64,000 bases of DNA from Planctomycetota bacterium (lineage in GTDB: Bacteria; Planctomycetota; UBA1135; UBA2386): contig JACKIB010000004.1 in assembly GCA_020638695.1 (NCBI GenBank), positions 62,001-126,000 of the forward strand, given 5' to 3'. The notes beneath the pieces were generated by a model. The model was not told where the DNA came from, did no database searches, and was given only the letters and a program-made list of their open reading frames with translations. Each line of letters opens with the position of its first letter. Positions within the stretch are counted from its first letter, which is position 1. Shown piece after piece: positions 40,158 through 47,456 of the stretch. The position numbers and the translations under genes were made by a program.

Positions 40158-41738
40158 TCAGTACCGCAGCGGTACGGCCGCGTGCGCGGACTCGACCGAC
40201 ATTCCCTTCAGCACGCGGATCTGCGGCTTGGGTTCGTCGTCGTTTCGGTCGTCCAGGTACACGTGCAGCACGTTGTCGAAGGTCGTCATGTAGTCCGCGA
40301 CGTCGAACGGCACCCGCCCGACGCCCGCGCCGCGCGGCGCCATGTCGATGAACAGTGGCGTGATGCCCTCATAGCGGACGAGATCGACCAGGGCGCGGAT
40401 GAGGAACTGCTCGTTGTCGAGCAGCGGGAACCGGTTGGTCAGTCGGTGCACGTTGTCGAACACCAATCGCGCCACACCGCCGCCGCCGCCGTGGCCACCG
40501 CGCGCCATGCGCAGGATGTCCCATGCGAACTTGCCCGCGCTGATGAACTCCGGATGCAGGTAGAGGACCCGGAACGCCGGGTGGAAGCGGGTCTTCGCCT
40601 CGTCGAGGCAGGGGTGCAGCGCCGGGTCGGCGGCGCACACGCGCCGCAGAGCTTCGCGGTCCTCCTTGGTGGAGATCATCAGCGCGCTCTGTCCGGTGCG
40701 CCGCGCCGCGGTGAGGAAGCGCAGCGCCAGATAGGTGTAGCGCGTGCCCGGTTCGGCGAGCAACACCGTCGACGAGCGCTCGGTGGGGCGGCGTTCCGGG
40801 GCGAACGCGGCGTGCACGTCGTCGTGCCCCAGGTCGATCGGGTCGTTGCCGCGCGACGGCACCTTGAACCCGGCGCTGTCGCGGGCGATCGACAGCTGCG
40901 CGGCGACGGATGGATACACGTGGATGCCGGGTCCCCGTTCGTTGCGCGCACCGAGGTACACGTCGCGGCGGATGCCGCGGCCGGCGATCGAGAAGTGGTG
41001 GGCGCCGCGGTAGTAGTACTGGTGCCGCGCCTTGACGATCTCCATCACGCGGGTCTTGAAGCCGCCGGGTTCCTGGTCGAACGACAGCCGCAGCAGCACG
41101 TCGGTCGAGAACTCCTCTGCGCTGGGCAGCCGGAGATCGCGTTCGTCGGTCTCTTCCTGCACGAAGATGCCGTGGATCTGGCGGTCCATCAGCGCGCGCC
41201 GGGTCGCCAGTAGCTTGGCCCGCTTGCCGTAGTAGTCGAGGTCGGTCAGCAGCAGCCCGACGTTGTCGATGCACACCATCCCGACGTCGCCGCCGAGGTC
41301 GTAGTTGCCGATCTCGGCGAGGATCCAGTCGACGTCGATGCGGAACATGCCCGACTGCAGGCGATCCGCGCCGCCGGTCTCTGCCTGGGTGAGCACCAGC
41401 CGCGTCCGTGCCGTGCCGGCGCGCGCCTCGAGGCAGATCTTGTGCGGGACTTCTTGCGGCAGCTCGGTGATCTCGCCGGTGCAGCCGAAGTAGTCGAAGT
41501 CGGCCTGCAGCTTGGCGCACAGGTTGCGCGGCGCGTGCTCGACCGAGTAGTAGAGGAAGGTCTGTCCGTCGGCGCCGCGCAGCCAGGCACGGGTCAGCAT
41601 CTCCAGGGCGAGCATGGTCTTGCCCGAGCCAGCTCCGCCGGTGGCGAACATGAACGCCGACGAGCCGGCGGGGTAGCGGATGCCGCCCCCGAGGATGGCG
41701 TCGAGGCCGTCGATGCCGGTCTTGAGGAACTCGAACAT
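40158..41738 (-). CDS. KaiC-like RecA-superfamily ATPase
   Basis: This 526-residue protein begins FEFLKTGIDGLDAILGGGIRYPAGSSAF, the N-terminal signature of KaiC/RadA-like ATPases. Domain 1 has Walker A FATGGAGSGKTMLALEML (residues 34-41 for GGAGSGKT) and Walker B VGMVCIDNVGLL. Domain 2 keeps the fold (TVLLAEPGTRYTYLALRFL, VARLVFDNVHRLT), but its P-loop lacks the GKT, so it is probably inactive. KaiC-like proteins outside cyanobacteria serve in signalling. The start at 41738 is chosen because the signature begins there. It is divergent from a histidine-phosphatase-like gene 75 bases away. Confidence 0.78.
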   Translation of the reverse strand: MFEFLKTGIDGLDAILGGGIRYPAGSSAFMFATGGAGSGKTMLALEMLTRAWLRGADGQTFLYYSVEHAPRNLCAKLQADFDYFGCTGEITELPQEVPHKICLEARAGTARTRLVLTQAETGGADRLQSGMFRIDVDWILAEIGNYDLGGDVGMVCIDNVGLLLTDLDYYGKRAKLLATRRALMDRQIHGIFVQEETDERDLRLPSAEEFSTDVLLRLSFDQEPGGFKTRVMEIVKARHQYYYRGAHHFSIAGRGIRRDVYLGARNERGPGIHVYPSVAAQLSIARDSAGFKVPSRGNDPIDLGHDDVHAAFAPERRPTERSSTVLLAEPGTRYTYLALRFLTAARRTGQSALMISTKEDREALRRVCAADPALHPCLDEAKTRFHPAFRVLYLHPEFISAGKFAWDILRMARGGHGGGGGVARLVFDNVHRLTNRFPLLDNEQFLIRALVDLVRYEGITPLFIDMAPRGAGVGRVPFDVADYMTTFDNVLHVYLDDRNDDEPKPQIRVLKGMSVESAHAAVPLRY

Positions 41739-41813
41739 GCGCCGCCAAAGTAGCGCCAGCGAGCGCGGATTCCCTCTCTTGACACCGCCGCCGCCGGAGC
41801 CGAGCCTGACGCC

Positions 41814-42446
41814 GTGCTGCCCGAGACCACCGACTTCTGCCGCTTGCTGCTGTTGCGCAACCCGGAGCTCGAGCCGCGGTTCTCGAGCATCGCGGTCGGG
41901 GGAGGGGAGGCGACCCTGGGGCGGCGTGGCCAAGCGCAGGTGCACGGTTGGCTGAACCTACTCGGTCCGGTGCCGGTCGCTGCCGTGCACTGTCCGGACC
42001 AGCCACAGTGCGAGGCGCCGGCGCGCGCGCTGGGGGTGGCCAAGCAACTGGACGTGGTGGTGGACCCGCGCCTGCGCGACCAGAACATGGGGTCGTGGCA
42101 GGGCCGTAACTGGGACGAGGTCGTGCAGCAGGAGGGAGCGTCGGTGCACGAATTCTTCGCCAACTTCGGCGAGGTGCCGGCGCCGGGCGGCGAGAGCTTG
42201 GGGCAAGCGGTGGAGCGGGTGCTGTCCTGGTGGCAGGACATCGCCCCGCAGGGCCTGGGTAAGAGCATTGCGGTGATCAGCAGTGGCGCGCTGCTGTCGG
42301 GCTTCGCGGCCGCCATGCTCGGTCTGCGGCTGAGCCGCAGCGTCAGCCTCGGGCTTCCCTACGGGGGGCTCGGCGTGCTCGATTGCTTCGGCAACGGGGT
42401 GCGGATCGCTTGCTGGAACCCGACCGCCCTGTCCGAATTGGCGTGA
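41814..42446 (+). CDS. Degenerate histidine phosphatase-fold protein
   Basis: This 210-residue protein starts at GTG 41814. It has the layout of the phosphoglycerate-mutase / alpha-ribazole-phosphatase family: LLLLRNPE in place of the RHGE motif, PRLRDQNMGSWQGR matching the DPRLxExxxGxWEG region, and VISSGALLSGF where VSHGGVI is expected. Both catalytic histidines appear replaced (Asn16 and Ser157), so phosphatase activity is unlikely. It may be a pseudoenzyme regulator. The KaiC-like gene is transcribed away from it. The fold call is by pattern and moderate; the missing histidines are directly visible. Confidence 0.7.
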   Translation: MLPETTDFCRLLLLRNPELEPRFSSIAVGGGEATLGRRGQAQVHGWLNLLGPVPVAAVHCPDQPQCEAPARALGVAKQLDVVVDPRLRDQNMGSWQGRNWDEVVQQEGASVHEFFANFGEVPAPGGESLGQAVERVLSWWQDIAPQGLGKSIAVISSGALLSGFAAAMLGLRLSRSVSLGLPYGGLGVLDCFGNGVRIACWNPTALSELA

Positions 42447-42630
42447 TCCAGTTGCTGGACAAGCGGAGGAGCGGCGACGCCGCGAGCGGGCCGTAGGGCC
42501 GGCGACGCATGTGGCGAACTTCGGACAACCACTTGGCAGTTGGCGCGTGGGCCGGTCGACAGGTGGGGCCGTGCAGGGGACACTCGGGGATCGAAGACGA
42601 GCCTCGATGCCCGAGCTCGGCACCGAACCG

Positions 42631-43404
42631 ATGATGAACTCGAACCCGTTCCTCCGCGCGGCGTGCGCCGCCGCCCTGCTCCTGCCTGCAGTCCCTGGTC
42701 AGGACAAGCCCGTCCACGAGTCGGCCACCCCGGCGCAGAAGCTGCTGGAGGTCGCCCGCGAGCTGCAGCGCACCGGCCACGAAGACGTCGCCGCGGTGAT
42801 CCGTGCGCAGGCGAGCCGTCTGTTGCTCGATGAGGGTCCAAAGGTGCAGGCCGCGGCCCCCGGGCGCGAGTCGGCCAAAGGTGCACCGGCCGCCGCCAGC
42901 GTGCGCCAGCCGATGCGGCTGGTCGCGGGGTTGCCGCCGCAGTCGCCACGCCGCTCGATTCTCGTGGTACCCCGCGAGGGTCTCGAACGCTACGACCGGC
43001 TCGAAGTGCCGCCGGAGGATGCGGCGGTGGTGGACATCAGCCGCAAGCGGTTTCGCTATGTGCCGACACGGGTCGCCACCGACGGCAGGGGTGACGTGAC
43101 CTGGGTCGGCCTGCCGTCGCGCCGAGCCGAACAGGCCCCGGCTGGGCAGACCCCGGCTGCACAGACCCCGGCTGCACAGACCCCGGCTGCACAGACCCCG
43201 ACTCAACAGGCCCCGACTCAACAGGCCCCGACTCAACAGGCCCCGACTCAACAGGCCCCGGCTCAACAGGCCACGGCTGGGCCGGATCCGATGCTGCGGG
43301 CCAAGGTGCGCGCGCTCGGCGAGGAGGTCGCGCGGCTCCGCGCCGAGTTGACCGAGATCCGCCGTGCGCTGCAGGAGAAGGAGCGCGCGCGGCTGATCCG
43401 CTGA
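42631..43404 (+). CDS. Secreted protein with pentapeptide repeats and coiled coil
   Basis: The 257-residue product has a likely signal peptide (MMNSNPFLRAACAAALLLPAV, cleaved near PGQ). After a helical region and an Arg-rich beta-like segment, residues 170-214 are nine five-residue repeats in two blocks, PAAQT then PTQQA. The C-terminus is a predicted coiled coil (LRAKVRALGEEVARLRAELT). ATG at 42631 is preferred over one at 42607 because the signal peptide starts there. No enzymatic domain is recognised. Confidence 0.6.
   Translation: MMNSNPFLRAACAAALLLPAVPGQDKPVHESATPAQKLLEVARELQRTGHEDVAAVIRAQASRLLLDEGPKVQAAAPGRESAKGAPAAASVRQPMRLVAGLPPQSPRRSILVVPREGLERYDRLEVPPEDAAVVDISRKRFRYVPTRVATDGRGDVTWVGLPSRRAEQAPAGQTPAAQTPAAQTPAAQTPTQQAPTQQAPTQQAPTQQAPAQQATAGPDPMLRAKVRALGEEVARLRAELTEIRRALQEKERARLIR
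43138..43272 (+). repeat. 15-bp coding minisatellite
   Basis: There are nine in-frame 15-base units inside the gene at 42631-43404. The first four are based on ccggctgcacagacc (one variant with gggcag), the next four on ccgactcaacaggcc, and the ninth is a hybrid ccggctcaacaggcc. The two pure blocks suggest separate slippage expansions, and the hybrid a recombination at their edge. Confidence 0.9.
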
Positions 43405-43414
43405 GCCGACTGGC

Positions 43415-44506
43415 TCACCCCAGATAGCCGCCGAATTCGCCGCCGCTCTCGAGCGGCCGCTCGATCCGCACGTGTGCCCCGTCGCGGCGTCCGGCCTCGA
43501 ACGCCTCGGACCAGCGGCCGCCGGTGCGCTCGGTGCGCATCGTCGGGTTGCGCCAGCGGTGGAAGGCGTCGAGTTCCGCGTCGCCGCGGAACACCAGGCC
43601 GCGTTCCTGCCGGATACTCTCGCTCTGCTCGCGCAGCTTGCCGAAGAAACCGCTGAGCACGCCGCTGAAGTAGCGCAGCCGCTGCCGGTTGCCCGGCAAC
43701 CCACTGGTGCGGCGGTGCTCCTGCCACAGCGGCTCGAGCACCCGGCTGAGGTAGGTGTGCACGTGCTCCGCCATCTGCAGGTTCTCCGGTGTTCCGGAGA
43801 CTTCCATCACCGTGCCCTCGACCATCGTGCGCACGCAGAACGCCGGCACCCAGATCACCCGCACGAAGAAGAAGCTGTTCAGGATCGACCCGAGCCGGAA
43901 CTCGAACGCATGGTGGCGGCGGCGGACCTCACCCAGCTGCCGCACCTCGAACCGGCGTTGCTGGTCGAGCTCGACCAGCTCGATGTTGTGCTTGACCAGC
44001 AGCTCGTGTGCCTTGCGCATCGCGGTGGCCGCCTCGTTCTCGTTCGGGCTGCTGGTCAGCGCCAACAGCTTCTGGATCACCGCGAACGCCTTGTCGCGGC
44101 TGCTCGCCGGGCGCGGATCGCCGTCGCCGGGTCGTGCGCTCGCTGCCGGGGACACGCGCAGGATCGAACACGCGCGGTGGAACGCGTCGCCGTGCGGGCG
44201 TTCAGCGGTCGCTCCGAGCACCTCGTCCGCGTATTGATGTGCCATCTCGTGGCGCAGGGTGTCCATCACCTCGTGCCAAGGGTCCTGCAGCAGGTGAGTG
44301 CTCGAGATCGCGAGCAACCGCTTGTCTCGGTCCCACGAACCGAGCTCGTGGCTCTTGTTCGTGATGACGAGCATCGGCTCACGAAGCTGGCCACGGCAGA
44401 ACTCCTCGTTGTAGTACTCCCACCAGGAAGCCAGGGCCCGGGTCAGCGTCGCCATCCGGGCGATGCTCGCGGGTGTCCCGGGCTCCGCGGAGTCGTGGTC
44501 GTTCAT
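43415..44506 (-). CDS. SprT-like zinc protease domain / DUF2786 protein
   Basis: The protein is 363 residues from 44506 (MNDHDSAEPGTPASIA). Residues ~20-115 match a SprT-like zincin: WWEYYNEEFCRGQL, WHEVMDTLRHEMAHQYADE with the HExxH (His86, Glu87, His90). A DUF2786-type segment follows (DKAFAVIQKLLALTSSPNENEAATAMRKAHELLVKHNI, split here for reading), then a longer C-terminal part with FFVRVIWVPAFCV. Bacterial SprT-like/DUF2786 proteins are often of unknown role; SprT relatives repair DNA-protein crosslinks in eukaryotes. The gene is divergent from the His-rich protein gene. Confidence 0.72.
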   Translation of the reverse strand: MNDHDSAEPGTPASIARMATLTRALASWWEYYNEEFCRGQLREPMLVITNKSHELGSWDRDKRLLAISSTHLLQDPWHEVMDTLRHEMAHQYADEVLGATAERPHGDAFHRACSILRVSPAASARPGDGDPRPASSRDKAFAVIQKLLALTSSPNENEAATAMRKAHELLVKHNIELVELDQQRRFEVRQLGEVRRRHHAFEFRLGSILNSFFFVRVIWVPAFCVRTMVEGTVMEVSGTPENLQMAEHVHTYLSRVLEPLWQEHRRTSGLPGNRQRLRYFSGVLSGFFGKLREQSESIRQERGLVFRGDAELDAFHRWRNPTMRTERTGGRWSEAFEAGRRDGAHVRIERPLESGGEFGGYLG

Positions 44507-44632
44507 GTCGACCACAGTTCTATCGCATGGCAGGCCGCACCCGATGTCCGGCCTCCCTGGCTCGACAGCCCGCGGACCACGGAACATCGGGTCCGAGTGC
44601 GGGTGGCAGCGCGCGCGTCCACGCGCCACCGG

Positions 44633-44808
44633 CCCCGAACTATTCATGAGCAGCGTCGCGAGATCGTGCAAGGTTGTTGCTGGCAAGAAGAACGGCAGGT
44701 TCTGCCCGGAGGCGGGGTGCCTCCCCGTCGAGGAGCAGGTTCTGACGTTCGACGAAGCCAGAAGCGAACTTGCGCGATCGCAGCAGCTCGGTCATGAATA
44801 GTCCGGGC
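44633..44808 (-). repeat. Palindromic MITE-like repeat, copy D (fullest)
   Basis: Read on the minus strand it runs gcccggactattcatgaccg ... ttgcacgatctcgcgacgct gctcatgaatagttcgggg. The two ends are inverted repeats over about 35 bases (actattcatga with tcatgaatagt, then gcagc/gctgc and gatcgcgcaag/cttgcacgatc). Inside is an inner hairpin around cctcgacggggaggcacccc. A 51-codon frame (44795-44640) is open here but broken in C and E. It lies in the 480-base divergent gap between the SprT-like and His-rich protein genes. Confidence 0.85.
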
Positions 44809-44976
44809 TAGGAGTCTGCGCCACAGAAGGGCGACTCAGGAGGTGCGTGGATTTCGGCGCAGGTCGCCGGCCGAAAACGCAGCCGAATTGGTGGATTCGG
44901 CGAGGCTTTCGGGTGGTGACGGGTGTTGGAAGGCGCGGATCTCAAGGGTTGTCATTCTGTGGCGCAGACTCCTAGC
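44807..44976. repeat. 22-bp perfect inverted repeat abutting copy D
   Basis: The arm at 44807-44828 (starting gctaggagtctgcgccac) is perfectly complementary to 44955-44976 (ending gtggcgcagactcctagc), with 126 bases between. Part of the arm, gtggcgcagactcc, also occurs at 61335-61348, right after repeat copy E. A smaller hairpin, gccgaat-tggtgg-attcggc, sits inside at 44882-44901. The right arm ends 10 bases before the ATG at 44987. Confidence 0.85.
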
Positions 44977-44978
44977 CT
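44949..44978 (+). promoter_or_regulatory. Possible promoter of the His-rich protein gene
   Basis: TTGTCA at 44949-44954 is followed after 18 bases by TAGCCT at 44973-44978. The ATG is at 44987, so a transcript could start at or within a few bases of the start codon. The -10-like part lies in the right arm of the 22-bp inverted repeat. Confidence 0.35.
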
Positions 44979-44986
44979 GTTCGCCG

Positions 44987-45823
44987 ATGCGCTCCGCCCA
45001 TGCCCTGCTCCTTTTCTGCATTGCCTGCGCGGCGCCGAAGCCCCTGGTGTTCGGCGCCGACCTCGCCGCGGCTCGGGAACGCGCCCGCGCCGCCCAGCAG
45101 CTGGTCGTGGTCCAGTTCGAGGACCCGGCGGTCCGGACGCGGCAGCGGGACGCTTGGGTCGACCAGCGCGTGATCGAAGTGGCGCGCGGGTTCGCCTTGG
45201 TGCGGGTGCCGGTCGAAGCGGCGGAGCCGCAGCAGTTCCAGGAGATGTTCGACGCGCCGCCGGGTGCGGCGCTCGGGGTGCTCGATGGCGATGGGTTGGT
45301 GGTGGCGACGCGCCTCGGGGTACCGCGGCCGGAGACGTTGGTCGAGGTGCTGCAGCGGGTCCGGTCGGGCTACGCCGCGCTGCACGCGGCGGCGGCCGCG
45401 CGCAGTGCCGCGCGCGGCACCGACGTCACCGAGCCGGTGTTTCGGTTGGCGGTCGCCTACCGCGACGCCGGCAACGCGGTGGCTGCTCGGCGCCATCTCA
45501 AGTTGGTCGCGTTCAGCCGCCACCCGCGGCTGGCGGTCACGGCCTGCGTCGAACTGGTGAGGCTCGAGGTCGCGTCCGGCAATGCCGCGGAGGCCCGCAA
45601 CTGGCTGGAGCAAGTGCAGGCGGCCGATCCTCAGGGGCGAATCGTCCCGCGGCAGCAGGTCGCGGCGCTGCAGGCGACGATCGCACACCTCGCCGCGACG
45701 CCGCACGACCACGCGCACGGTGGTCACACGCACGATCACAGCCACGATGGTCACGATGGTCACAGCCACGATGGGCACAGCCACGATGCCCACACGCGCG
45801 ACCGTGTGCCCGAGCGCCGATGA
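44987..45823 (+). CDS. Exported thioredoxin-like protein with His-rich tail
   Basis: The 278-residue product has an N-terminal export signal (MRSAHALLLFCIACAAPKP), possibly a lipoprotein. Residues ~25-110 resemble a thioredoxin-like fold (QQLVVVQFEDPAV, AALGVLDGDGLVVATRLG), but with no CxxC pair, so redox activity is doubtful. A helical TPR-like region follows (AYRDAGNAVAARRHLKLVA). The last ~35 residues are a His/Asp/Gly tail (HDHAHGGHTHDHSHDGHDGH) likely to bind Zn, Ni or Cu. The start at 44987 gives the signal peptide. Its stop overlaps the nth start. Confidence 0.62.
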   Translation: MRSAHALLLFCIACAAPKPLVFGADLAAARERARAAQQLVVVQFEDPAVRTRQRDAWVDQRVIEVARGFALVRVPVEAAEPQQFQEMFDAPPGAALGVLDGDGLVVATRLGVPRPETLVEVLQRVRSGYAALHAAAAARSAARGTDVTEPVFRLAVAYRDAGNAVAARRHLKLVAFSRHPRLAVTACVELVRLEVASGNAAEARNWLEQVQAADPQGRIVPRQQVAALQATIAHLAATPHDHAHGGHTHDHSHDGHDGHSHDGHSHDAHTRDRVPERR

Positions 45824-46473
45824 AGCGCCAGGACAAGGCGCGACGGATCCTCGAGATCCTCGACGAGCTCTACCCGCAGCCGCCCGTTCCGCTGCTCCAC
45901 GACGACGCATTCACCCTGCTGGTCGCCGTGGTGCTCTCGGCGCAGACCACCGACGCGCGGGTGAACCTCGTGACGCCAGAGCTGTTCCGCCTGGCGCCGA
46001 CGCCGCAGGCGATGGCGGCACTGGGGGTGCCGAAGATCCTCGCCTGCATCCGCACCTGTGGGCTCGCCCCGGGCAAGGCAAAGAACATCCAGCGGTTGTC
46101 CGAGCTGCTGGTCGAACGACATGGAGGCGCGGTGCCGCGGACCTTCGAAGAGCTCGAGGCGCTGCCCGGTGTGGGGCACAAGACCGCCAGCGTGGTGATG
46201 GCTCAGGCGTTCGGGGTGCCGGCGTTCCCGGTCGACACCCACATCCACCGACTGGCCGCCCGCTGGGGGTTGTCGGACGGGTCGGGCGTCGAGCGCACCG
46301 AGCGGGACCTCAAGGCGGTGTTCCCGGAGCAGCGGTGGAACGACGTGCACCTGCAGATCATCTACTTCGGTCGCGAGCACTGCCCGGCCCGCGGCCACGA
46401 CCTGAGTCGGTGCCCGATCTGCAGCTGGGCGGCGTCGAAGCGGCGGATCGCGGCGGAACGGGGCAGTCGGTAG
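45820..46473 (+). CDS. nth: Endonuclease III
   Basis: This is a 217-residue DNA glycosylase/AP lyase of base excision repair. The helix-hairpin-helix is LEALPGVGHKTASVVMAQAF with the catalytic lysine, and the catalytic aspartate is in FPVDTHIHRLAARWG. The start is the ATGA overlap at 45820. The iron-sulfur loop is unusual: only three cysteines are visible (EHCPARGHDLSRCPICSW, residues 188, 198 and 201), with a 10-residue step between the first two and no fourth Cys before the C-terminus. The cluster may be atypical or absent. Confidence 0.9.
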   Translation: MKRQDKARRILEILDELYPQPPVPLLHDDAFTLLVAVVLSAQTTDARVNLVTPELFRLAPTPQAMAALGVPKILACIRTCGLAPGKAKNIQRLSELLVERHGGAVPRTFEELEALPGVGHKTASVVMAQAFGVPAFPVDTHIHRLAARWGLSDGSGVERTERDLKAVFPEQRWNDVHLQIIYFGREHCPARGHDLSRCPICSWAASKRRIAAERGSR

Positions 46474-46591
46474 GTGCCGCCGCTCGAGTCGCTGTGCACG
46501 GCCCGGTCCGCGCTGCTCGCCGAGTGGGCGCGCAGCGAAACTCCGCGTACCCGGAACCCGAATGCGGCGTAGGGGCGGCGCGCGCGTTCCC

Positions 46592-47386
46592 ATGACCCGA
46601 CCTTCCGCCGAGGCCTTCCCCGTGTCCGATCGCCAGCCGGTTCTGTTCGTCTCGCACGGGGCACCGACGTGGGCGCTCGACCCGGTGGCGGCGGCGGACT
46701 TCCGCGCGCTGGGTGCGGCGTTGCCGCGGCCCGGTGCGGTGTTGGTGGTCTCGGCGCACTGGACCGACGCGCCGCCGGCGCTCGGGGCTCGGCAACCACG
46801 GGACCTGCTGTACGACTTCCACGGCTTCCCGCCCGAGCTCTACCGCATCCGCTACCAGGCGCCCGCGGCGGCCGCGTTGGCCGACGAACTCGAACGGCAG
46901 ATTCCGGGCCTGCGGCGCGACGATGATCGCGGTTGGGACCACGGTGTCTGGGTGCCGTTGATGCACCTGTTCCCGACGGCCGACGTACCGATCCTGCAGG
47001 TCTCGCTGCCCCAGGCGTGGTCGCCGGTGCAACTGTTCGAGTTCGGCTCCGCGCTCGCGCCGCTGCGCGACCAGGGCGTGCTGATCCTGGCGAGTGGCGG
47101 CATGGTGCACAACCTCGCGCGCCTGGCGTGGGACGGCGGCGGCGGCGCGCCGCAGTGGGCCACCGATTTCGAATCGTTCGTGCGCGAACGGCTGACCAGG
47201 GGTGACACCGACGGGCTGCTGGCGTACCGCGAGCGCGCCCCGGGGTTCGCCTTGGCCCACCCGACGGACGAGCACTTCACCCCGCTGCTGGTCGCCGCGG
47301 GGGCCGCGGGGTCTGCCCCGGTCGCGTTCCCGATCGAGGGATTCGACTTCGGTTCGTTGAGCCGTCTCGCCGTGCGGTTCGGCTGA
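46592..47386 (+). CDS. DODA-type extradiol dioxygenase (LigB family)
   Basis: This 264-residue protein resembles the 4,5-DOPA dioxygenase / YgiD group of non-heme Fe(II) enzymes. Metal-binding candidates are VLFVSHGAPT (first His), SAHWTDAPP, DRGWDHGVWVPLMHLFP and GGMVHNL. The size matches the family. The start is 46592 (MTRPSAEAF); GTG at 46622 is an alternative. It stands alone between nth and an AsmA-like gene. The true substrate is unknown; aromatic catechol ring cleavage is the family reaction. Confidence 0.88.
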   Translation: MTRPSAEAFPVSDRQPVLFVSHGAPTWALDPVAAADFRALGAALPRPGAVLVVSAHWTDAPPALGARQPRDLLYDFHGFPPELYRIRYQAPAAAALADELERQIPGLRRDDDRGWDHGVWVPLMHLFPTADVPILQVSLPQAWSPVQLFEFGSALAPLRDQGVLILASGGMVHNLARLAWDGGGGAPQWATDFESFVRERLTRGDTDGLLAYRERAPGFALAHPTDEHFTPLLVAAGAAGSAPVAFPIEGFDFGSLSRLAVRFG

Positions 47387-47421
47387 CGCGCGCCGCCGCC
47401 GAGCGCGAGCGGTGGGCCGAG

Positions 47422-47450
47422 TTGACATCCAGGTTCCGGTGACCTGAGAT
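47422..47450 (+). promoter_or_regulatory. Possible promoter at AsmA-like gene
   Basis: A perfect TTGACA at 47422-47427 is followed after 17 bases by TGAGAT at 47445-47450, six bases before the ATG at 47457. If used, the transcript would be leaderless. The -10 match is only three of six. Confidence 0.35.
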
Positions 47451-47456
47451 CTTCCC

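Noticed and set aside
42343..43704. 453-codon minus-strand frame with a GLLSRGLLSRG repeat
   Set aside because: It is the complement of the 15-bp coding repeat of the plus-strand secreted protein, which has a signal peptide and coiled coil.
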